From: Thermoplasmatales archaeon UBA582
Lineage (GTDB): Archaea; Thermoplasmatota; Thermoplasmata; Thermoplasmatales; Thermoplasmataceae
Direction of reading: 5' to 3'
DNA: 12,021 bases
Assembly (NCBI GenBank): GCA_002502705.1
Contig: DAQB01000168.1
Coordinates: 1 to 12,021, forward strand
The stretch's first letter is position 1, and every line of letters begins with the position of its first letter. A program made the translations under genes and the position numbers. Below, piece after piece: positions 7,498-12,021 of this stretch. The notes below the pieces were generated by a model. The model ran no database searches. It saw only the letters and a list, made by a program, of their open reading frames with translations, and was not told where the DNA came from.

Positions 7498-8982
7498 TCA
7501 ATTCAGCTTTAAAATCTCTATTTCCTCGTATGATGAAAAGACTGAATATCTTCCGGTTGAAATTAGTGCCTTGGAAAGAGTCTGCATGGTATAGTTTGTT
7601 TCATGATATGCGACACTGTAATGTGAGTAATAATAGGAATATGGGTCTATAACTATATAGGTAGGAAATGTATTGTTTACATAGAAATCTGGAAGAGTCC
7701 AGTTATAATATACTGAAAGCTGCGGCATATTGTTCTGGATCAGTACAGATGAGCCTTTTGGAATCTGATGAATCATTTTCGCAAGCTCTATGTCGCAAAT
7801 TGATACATTAATTGAGCTGACTGCATTATAACTAAAATCATTTCCAGTTATAAACGTAGAAATATTACCATCTTTGTTGGAAGTATAAAGTTCTCCTACA
7901 GGAGAATAAAAAGAGAATAGTCCAACATTCAAAACCAATATAACTGCAATTAAAATTCCTGATACTGTTTTCAGATATTTAGTAAAATTACTCCTTGGAC
8001 CTAAATATTTCCTTATTCTTCTCAGCCCGTAAACTGAAGAGATGAATATTATTGGAGCGGTCAGTGCTGGATACTGAAAATACATTGTCGATATATATGG
8101 TTGATAATTGTTAACAAAAGCGAGAGCATAATACGGCACGGACATAAGAAGCGTTTCCGGGGCCAAGAATGATGTGAATATTACTGGAAACTGCATCTGT
8201 AATAGATATGATATCTTACTCATAAAATTAGGACCGAATGAAGTCGATGTCGAGGTCCCCGTAAGATTTGTGTAATCGAGTGGTAATAGTCTGGATGCAT
8301 ATATCATAGCACCAATAAAGATAATTAAACTGATTCCAATTATTACAGAAGCAAACTTCAATTCTTTTATTCTTTCGTCTTTCTTTACCAATAAGAGGTG
8401 AAACGCATAAAATATCATAATCAACGGAACAAGATAATCACATATCGTAGCGAGTAGCATACTTAAAACTGAGATGCCATTGCGTTTAACCAAATGGAAG
8501 TAGAAACCAAATAGGAAAAAAGTGGGAAAAAGTGCCATAAAGTGAAAATCGAACCAGTTGACCCCGGACAGCGGGTAATAGAGTAGATATGAGATAGAGA
8601 TAAAAGCTGCAAATTTTCTTTCTCGTAGAATGTGAGAGGATATTGCATAAAGTGGAAAGATACCTAATCCCATCCAAATACTCTGAAATACAACTAGCCA
8701 CAATGGATCAGGAAAGAGATTGAAAAACGGTGCAATCACAAGTACAATCATTTTCTGGACTGGAAAAGGTCTTGGGTCCGCAGTTGTTGAAATCAATCCG
8801 CCATGGCCGATTGAGTATAGATAAGAAGAGGCAAGCCCCAAGTCAAATATATTTGCATTGAATGAAAGATATCTTTCAATGACAACATAACTGAAAACTG
8901 CTGAATAAATTGAAAAAGCGATTATGATGCAATATAGCCAAATGTTTCCTTTAGATTTTACTTTATCTGGATTAACAACCAA
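7498..8982 (-). CDS. DUF2079 family polytopic membrane protein (GT-C superfamily)
   Basis: A 494-residue membrane protein recognised as DUF2079, a family placed among GT-C-type membrane proteins whose activity is not established. Family marks are FDLGLASSY near 46-54 in the first external loop, the short helix region after HGGL (60-63), IWMGLGIFPLYAIS (102-115), and VNWFDFHFMALFP (141-153), with D47 and the DFH site as candidate functional residues. About ten membrane helices cover residues 15-365. A C-terminal external domain (about 370-494) has several Asn-X-Ser/Thr sites (NIS, NVS, NWT, NNT, NYT) and the family-like segment KGSSVLIQNNMPQLS. It starts at TTG (8980-8982); the first in-frame ATG is far downstream. 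It is divergent from gmhA across 53 bases and shares its promoter region. A role in building or exporting surface glycan is inferred from fold and context. Confidence 0.85.
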   Translation of the reverse strand: MVVNPDKVKSKGNIWLYCIIIAFSIYSAVFSYVVIERYLSFNANIFDLGLASSYLYSIGHGGLISTTADPRPFPVQKMIVLVIAPFFNLFPDPLWLVVFQSIWMGLGIFPLYAISSHILRERKFAAFISISYLLYYPLSGVNWFDFHFMALFPTFFLFGFYFHLVKRNGISVLSMLLATICDYLVPLIMIFYAFHLLLVKKDERIKELKFASVIIGISLIIFIGAMIYASRLLPLDYTNLTGTSTSTSFGPNFMSKISYLLQMQFPVIFTSFLAPETLLMSVPYYALAFVNNYQPYISTMYFQYPALTAPIIFISSVYGLRRIRKYLGPRSNFTKYLKTVSGILIAVILVLNVGLFSFYSPVGELYTSNKDGNISTFITGNDFSYNAVSSINVSICDIELAKMIHQIPKGSSVLIQNNMPQLSVYYNWTLPDFYVNNTFPTYIVIDPYSYYYSHYSVAYHETNYTMQTLSKALISTGRYSVFSSYEEIEILKLN

Positions 8983-9035
8983 TTCCGCTCTCTATATAGA
9001 AAAAAAATATTAACCTTCCTCTGCATTTAAAGTGC
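8983..9035. promoter_or_regulatory. Divergent promoter between DUF2079 gene and gmhA
   Basis: This 53-base gap serves both genes. The dyad AATATT (9006-9011), inside an A/T-rich tract, is centred about 26.5 bases from the minus-strand TTG and 27.5 bases from the gmhA ATG, so one element could position leaderless starts in both directions. A perfect ten-base palindrome, TCTATATAGA (8991-9000), lies between it and the DUF2079 start. It could be an operator or a second TATA box, which would give gmhA a leader of about 14 bases. Spacing and palindromes are seen; function is inferred. Confidence 0.55.
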
Positions 9036-9599
9036 ATGAATCAAGATGAGGTCAGGGATTATATTCAGGATGGCGCAGAGGTTCGCCGGTCAATTGACTT
9101 TAAACTGGTCTACGAAACAGGAATGCAGATAGCCAAAAGGATTAAAAACGGGGGCAAGCTTGTTCTTTTTGGGAACGGGGGCAGTGCTGCTGATTCTCAG
9201 CACATTGCCGCGGAGCTTGTGGGTCATTTTGAAATGGAGAGAAAACCCCTGCCTGCAATGGCTTTGACAGTTAACACCTCATCTCTAACAGCAATAGCGA
9301 ACGATTATGATTATAATGAAATCTTCAGCAGGCAGGTTCTGGCCTTTTGCGATTCAAAAGACTGTGTTATTGGAATATCTACGAGTGGGCATTCAAAAAA
9401 CGTCGTCATGGGTCTAAGAGCAGCAACGCAAATTGGATGTCTCACCATATCATTCACAGGTAAAAACGGAAATGAGGTTGCTGGTGAATCCGATATTTGC
9501 ATCAGGATTAACAGCACTAGAACCTCAATTATACAGGAATCACATATCGCAGTTGGTCACATATTCTCCAAAATAATTGAGGATTATATATTCCACTGA
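9036..9599 (+). CDS. gmhA: Phosphoheptose isomerase (sedoheptulose 7-phosphate isomerase)
   Basis: Converts sedoheptulose 7-phosphate to D-glycero-D-manno-heptose 7-phosphate, the first step toward nucleotide-activated heptoses; a soluble cytoplasmic SIS-domain enzyme. At 187 residues it has the usual family length. Seen are the phosphate loop GNGGSAADSQH (46-56), AAEL with E60, the second SIS motif GISTSGHSKN (113-122), and IQESHIAVGH (166-175). H56, E60, Q167 and H175 sit at the positions of the zinc/catalytic residues known from bacterial GmhA; as I recall, Burkholderia uses H64, E68, Q175 and H183, a constant offset of eight. All key residues are therefore present. Start ATG at 9036 fits a leaderless transcript. 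The gene is divergent from a DUF2079 gene and near aglB, suggesting heptose in a surface glycan. No heptose kinase or nucleotidyltransferase lies in this window, so the rest of the route would be elsewhere. Confidence 0.93.
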   Translation: MNQDEVRDYIQDGAEVRRSIDFKLVYETGMQIAKRIKNGGKLVLFGNGGSAADSQHIAAELVGHFEMERKPLPAMALTVNTSSLTAIANDYDYNEIFSRQVLAFCDSKDCVIGISTSGHSKNVVMGLRAATQIGCLTISFTGKNGNEVAGESDICIRINSTRTSIIQESHIAVGHIFSKIIEDYIFH

Positions 9600-9602
9600 T
9601 AA

Positions 9603-9635
9603 AATTGGTTCCGCAACCGATTGAAATATCTATTT
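9603..9635 (+). terminator. Hairpin plus T-rich tract after gmhA
   Basis: Four bases past the gmhA stop, AATTGGTT (9603-9610) can pair with AACCGATT (9615-9622) around a CCGC loop: eight pairs including one T-G wobble. TATTTT follows at 9631-9636, and another T-tract (AATTTTACTT) about 20 bases later. This is a plausible terminator; archaeal termination depends mainly on the T-tracts. Confidence 0.4.
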
Positions 9636-9745
9636 TGACTCTTAGGTTGAAAATAATTTTACTTGTGTATATTCCAATGAAATATGAAATGAAGGGGTAT
9701 GAGTTCACAATTGCCGGTGTTAATTTAGTGTTTAATTGACATCAC

Positions 9746-9753
9746 ATTTAATA
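9746..9753 (+). promoter_or_regulatory. TATA-like element that favours the ATG at 9778
   Basis: ATTTAATA is centred 28.5 bases upstream of the ATG at 9778, close to the spacing seen at other first genes here. Nothing TATA-like lies at that distance from the alternative TTG at 9736, where the sequence around 9695-9720 is comparatively G-rich. Confidence 0.4.
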
Positions 9754-9777
9754 GGCGGTATTAATCTGCTAAACTCA

Positions 9778-10005
9778 ATGGTGCAGACTTTAAGTGAGAT
9801 TAGAATATCACCTTCCTGTCGGCTGGTCCTAAAATCTTTATCCCAGTTGAAGATAGGAACTATCTCCCAGATCGAAGTTGAAACCGGTCTTCCATTGAGG
9901 ACAATTCAGTCTGCCCTGCATAAGTTGGTTGAAATGGATTTAGTCAGGATCAGAGTATGTCTTACAGACTCAAGGAGAAGGTTTTACTGTTACGTCAAGG
10001 TCTAA
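9778..10005 (+). CDS. Small winged-helix DNA-binding protein
   Basis: A 75-residue protein that is essentially one winged helix-turn-helix: helix 1 around SCRLVLKSLSQL, helix 2 TISQIEVETG, recognition helix LPLRTIQSALHKLVEMD, then the wing LVRIRVCLTDSRRRFYCYV. It resembles stand-alone archaeal MarR/TrmB-like or Lrs14-like DNA-binding modules and has no ligand domain. I prefer ATG 9778 because of the TATA-like element 28 bases upstream; an in-frame TTG at 9736 would give 89 residues, the extra 14 having no clear structure. Its stop overlaps by four bases (CTAA) the stop of the convergent fusion-regulator gene, so the two transcripts must overlap at their 3' ends and could affect each other. 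Targets are unknown; neighbouring glycosylation genes are candidates. Confidence 0.75.
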   Translation: MVQTLSEIRISPSCRLVLKSLSQLKIGTISQIEVETGLPLRTIQSALHKLVEMDLVRIRVCLTDSRRRFYCYVKV

Positions 10006-11015
10006 TAAACAAGTTCTTCTATTTTCTCTCTTGTTATTGATATGCCAGTAAGGGACGATACATTCTTCAGGCTAGATGTTGAAACGCCAAATTTAAACCT
10101 ATAACTGGCGATTGATTCCAGTATTATGTCAGCAGGAATTGATAATATATTTGAGAAAAATTGAACTTCCCTATCAATTTTCCTTCTGGTTTTTAGGACA
10201 TATTTTCCCTTCTTTCTAATTATATCTATGAGTTCATTCAACTTATCCTGGTTATCCATAAATAGTTTCGAAATTCCGAGGGCACAGCAGGTTGAATCAT
10301 CCATGGATTCTTCATAAGATAAAACAACCCTTTCAAAGCCATTTTTCTTGAGAAGTGTGAGATATGGTTCCCATATTGATAAATACCTGAACTTTGAACT
10401 GCAGAAATCTTCCACAGCCTGATGTGGACTAAGCATCATCCTGGATTCAACATCAGGATTAGACCTGATGAACCTGGCTGTCATTACTGCCATTGATGAG
10501 TACTCGCTCGTCATTATAATATTACCCATCGCTTTTTCGTTTTCACAGATAGCGGACCCACCTGAAGCTACTTCGCTTATAATTTTTAATTTTGGTTCTC
10601 CGGAACGGAGCAGAAATGATGTAAGAGGTGCAAAGCCAATATCAATTTTACCCAGAGATAGATCATCCAAGAGAAGTGAGGAGCTATTATATAATACCGT
10701 TGATAAGCGGCTGGAAACATATTTTGCAAATTCCCTTATCATAATCAGATGTATCATATATTCGGTTGAAGGCAACATTCCTACTCTGATTATGCCTTTA
10801 ATATAACCGGGGAACTTCTCAAGAACCCAGAGAGCATAATTCCTTCCAGTAACTCTTTTCCTTATTATACTGCCATTCAGTAGCAAATTTTTAATAATTT
10901 CAGAAACCCTAGACTTAGAACACCCTAATTTTTTTTCCAAATCTGATTGAAGTATTCCTTCCGTCCCTGAATTAGAGATTAACTCAGAAATCTTGTTCTG
11001 GAGATTCTTGCTCAT
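10002..11015 (-). CDS. Winged-helix regulator fused to a periplasmic-binding-protein-like domain
   Basis: A 337-residue protein without signal peptide or membrane helix, hence cytoplasmic. Residues 5-65 form a winged helix-turn-helix: GILQSDLEKKLGCSKSRVSEIIKNLLLNGSI, then a wing with RKRVTGRNYALWVL. Residues 72-275 resemble type 2 solute-binding proteins of the NitT/TauT (NMT1-like) kind: GIIRVGMLPSTEY opens the first lobe, LLDDLSLGKIDIGFAPLTS (115-133) and ISEVASGGSAICEN (146-159) follow, and IWEPYLTLLKKNGFERVV (214-231) is the WEPY-type motif of that family. Residues 276-337 are a helical tail. It looks like a one-component regulator in which a former transport receptor senses a small ligand inside the cell. 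No ABC transporter adjoins it here. It is convergent with the small winged-helix gene (4-base overlap) and divergent from aglB across a 283-base gap. Domain calls are good; ligand unknown. Confidence 0.8.
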   Translation of the reverse strand: MSKNLQNKISELISNSGTEGILQSDLEKKLGCSKSRVSEIIKNLLLNGSIIRKRVTGRNYALWVLEKFPGYIKGIIRVGMLPSTEYMIHLIMIREFAKYVSSRLSTVLYNSSSLLLDDLSLGKIDIGFAPLTSFLLRSGEPKLKIISEVASGGSAICENEKAMGNIIMTSEYSSMAVMTARFIRSNPDVESRMMLSPHQAVEDFCSSKFRYLSIWEPYLTLLKKNGFERVVLSYEESMDDSTCCALGISKLFMDNQDKLNELIDIIRKKGKYVLKTRRKIDREVQFFSNILSIPADIILESIASYRFKFGVSTSSLKNVSSLTGISITREKIEELVY

Positions 11016-11298
11016 TTATCAGGGTAAGTATTGCTATCATCTGAAATATTTATCTGTTGTTTATTCCATGTTAATTTTGAGTTTCTGATAATTCTTTTCT
11101 CTTCTTCAGCAGAAATTAAAATCTAACAACCAACAATGAGCTAGCAAGACGCCTGACATTTTGGTGAAATTGATTCTATACTCTGACCAGATTAATACAA
11201 TTTATTATAAATCTTGAAAAATTCCATAAACATTGAAATACGAGTATATGTAAATTAGTTTAGTTTTTTATAGGGAGATTTCATTACGGTTTCTTGGC
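11016..11298. other. Gene-free divergent intergenic region upstream of aglB
   Basis: This 283-base A/T-rich gap separates the fusion-regulator gene from aglB. On the minus strand, AGATAAATATTT (11045-11056) is centred about 35 bases before the ATG at 11015, implying a leader of roughly ten bases. On the plus strand there are two TATA-like sites: TTATTATAAA (11202-11211) and TTTTTTATAG (11264-11273). I see no convincing small ORF, RNA gene or riboswitch. Its length, against 53 bases at gmhA, leaves room for operators controlling aglB. Confidence 0.5.
11264..11273 (+). promoter_or_regulatory. TATA-like promoter element of aglB
   Basis: TTTTTTATAG is centred about 30 bases before the ATG at 11299, so transcription should start at or within a few bases of the start codon. 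There is no Shine-Dalgarno site in good position before this ATG; the GGGAG at 11273-11277 is too far away. Confidence 0.45.
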
Positions 11299-12021
11299 AT
11301 GACGTTGGAACTTCAAACCACTGAAACAGATCTTTCAAGACTCAGGAAATTCTTTGCTGCTCACCCAGAAGTTACCGTACTGTCAATTCTTATTGCAGTA
11401 TATCTGTTTGTAGCCAATTATTTAGCCTGGCCCGCCACGTTTGGAACAAATTTCTTAAATGTGTCTGGTGGAAGTGATCCCTATTATAATTACAGGGTCA
11501 TCACATATTTCCTGCAGACAAAGCATTATCTGCTGTTTGATCCAGCGATTAATTATCCAGTTGGTACAACAGATCCAAGGAACCCATTCTTTGAGATATT
11601 CGTGGTTTTCATCGCCACACTTGCCAGTCCCTTTTATAATGTTAATTCAGCTGCCACGTTCACTTTCCTTGAATTCGATGCATTATTTGGCGCTTTATTG
11701 ATTATACCTGTATATCTTATCTCTAAGGAGATATTTGGGATAAAGGCAGGTATCCTGGCTGCTGTCCTGTATACGCTGATGCCGAGCAATCTTTCAGCTG
11801 GCATACTTTCCGACGGGAGGATGCACACTCCAGAACTCTTGTTTGCCTTCTTTACCATATATTTTGTAATAAAATCCGTAACCGCGAGCAAGAAGTCCAG
11901 GATAGCAAAGGATCTTAATCCATTTGCATACAAGACAAGATTATCGGAAATAAGGTCATATTTCAACGAAAACAGGTTATCGACAATTTATGCTCTGCTA
12001 GGGTCGGCTTCATTAGGTGCG
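11299..12021 (+). CDS. aglB: Oligosaccharyltransferase AglB/STT3, N-terminal part (cut by window end)
   Basis: Catalytic subunit of archaeal N-glycosylation: a membrane enzyme moving a glycan from dolichol (pyro)phosphate to Asn in Asn-X-Ser/Thr on the outer side. The frame is open from ATG 11299 to the last base (241 residues) with no stop, so the gene continues to the right; full AglB proteins are several times longer. Seen are a cytoplasmic start, a first helix at about 25-45, the first external loop with GGSDPYYNYR (57-66; D60 as the catalytic GxD aspartate), NYPVGTTDPRNP (85-96) as in STT3 proteins, helices around 98-165, and SAGILSDGRMHTPEL (166-180), matching the second acidic motif region (D172). 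The C-terminal WWD-containing domain is outside the window. A basic, Lys-rich loop (192-225) precedes the next helix. It should act on the sequon-rich membrane proteins encoded nearby; that link is inference. Confidence 0.9.
   Translation, partial: MTLELQTTETDLSRLRKFFAAHPEVTVLSILIAVYLFVANYLAWPATFGTNFLNVSGGSDPYYNYRVITYFLQTKHYLLFDPAINYPVGTTDPRNPFFEIFVVFIATLASPFYNVNSAATFTFLEFDALFGALLIIPVYLISKEIFGIKAGILAAVLYTLMPSNLSAGILSDGRMHTPELLFAFFTIYFVIKSVTASKKSRIAKDLNPFAYKTRLSEIRSYFNENRLSTIYALLGSASLGA

Noticed and set aside
9736-9777. N-terminal extension of the small wHTH protein from TTG 9736
   Set aside because: There is no TATA or Shine-Dalgarno support and the extra residues lack recognisable structure, while ATG 9778 has a TATA-like element at the right distance.
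10468-10806. Plus-strand open frame of 112 codons
   Set aside because: It is antisense to the solute-binding-like domain of the fusion regulator, whose motifs fit the minus strand.
11082-11116. TTTCTG...CAGAAA inverted repeat upstream of aglB
   Set aside because: It is only six pairs around a long pyrimidine-rich loop; such repeats are expected by chance in A/T-rich DNA.
11634-11966. Minus-strand open frame of 110 codons
   Set aside because: It is antisense to the aglB helices and external loop; the plus-strand frame carries the STT3 motifs and stays open to the window end.
1-12021. CRISPR array, transposase, phage or toxin-antitoxin genes, tRNA or rRNA
   Set aside because: I looked for regular direct repeats, cloverleaf-like segments and typical protein motifs on both strands and saw none. 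The small wHTH gene has no toxin-like partner beside it.

Overview
The window looks like a surface-glycosylation region of an AT-rich archaeon, most probably of the order Thermoplasmatales (Ferroplasma/Cuniculiplasma/Thermoplasma relatives). The reasons are an AglB/STT3-type oligosaccharyltransferase, an archaeal dolichol-phosphate sugar synthase (GT2 fused to GtrA), a DUF2079 membrane protein, several one-component winged-helix regulators, TATA-like elements about 27 bases upstream of start codons (leaderless transcripts), and frequent TTG starts. The genus is inference.

Layout. Positions 1-3629 (minus): a GT-C-like membrane protein with a very large, sequon-rich external domain (1251-3629), overlapped by a DPM synthase-like GT2-GtrA protein (181-1257) and followed by what looks like a broken second GtrA domain (1-185). 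Positions 3747-7413 (minus): a three-gene operon made of a leaderless, TTG-started regulator (6313-7413), a second protein that aligns with it almost without gaps and appears to be a diverged paralog (5323-6303), and a GT-C/STT3-like membrane protein that overlaps it by 8 bases (3747-5330). Positions 7498-9599: a divergent pair, a DUF2079 membrane protein (minus) and phosphoheptose isomerase gmhA (plus), sharing a 53-base promoter region. Positions 9778-11015: a small winged-helix protein (plus) overlapping tail to tail with a winged-helix/periplasmic-binding-protein fusion (minus). From 11299 to the window end: the N-terminal 241 residues of aglB.

How they may work together. The GT2-GtrA enzyme would charge dolichol phosphate with a hexose on the cytoplasmic side. 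The GT-C-type membrane proteins would use such lipid-linked donors on the outer face. GmhA would open a heptose branch. AglB would transfer the finished glycan to Asn-X-Ser/Thr sites. The external domains of three membrane proteins here carry many such sites, so they are plausible substrates of AglB. The regulators next to them could adjust this surface chemistry. The DNA shows gene order, overlaps, motifs and promoter spacing; the pathway link is inference.

Most notable: (i) the tandem diverged regulator pair coupled to a GT-C gene; (ii) about 18 sequons in one 338-residue ectodomain and none in the preceding 454 residues; (iii) a near-symmetric divergent leaderless promoter at gmhA; (iv) the DNA-binding/solute-binding fusion regulator. 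I saw no rRNA, tRNA, CRISPR array or transposase.
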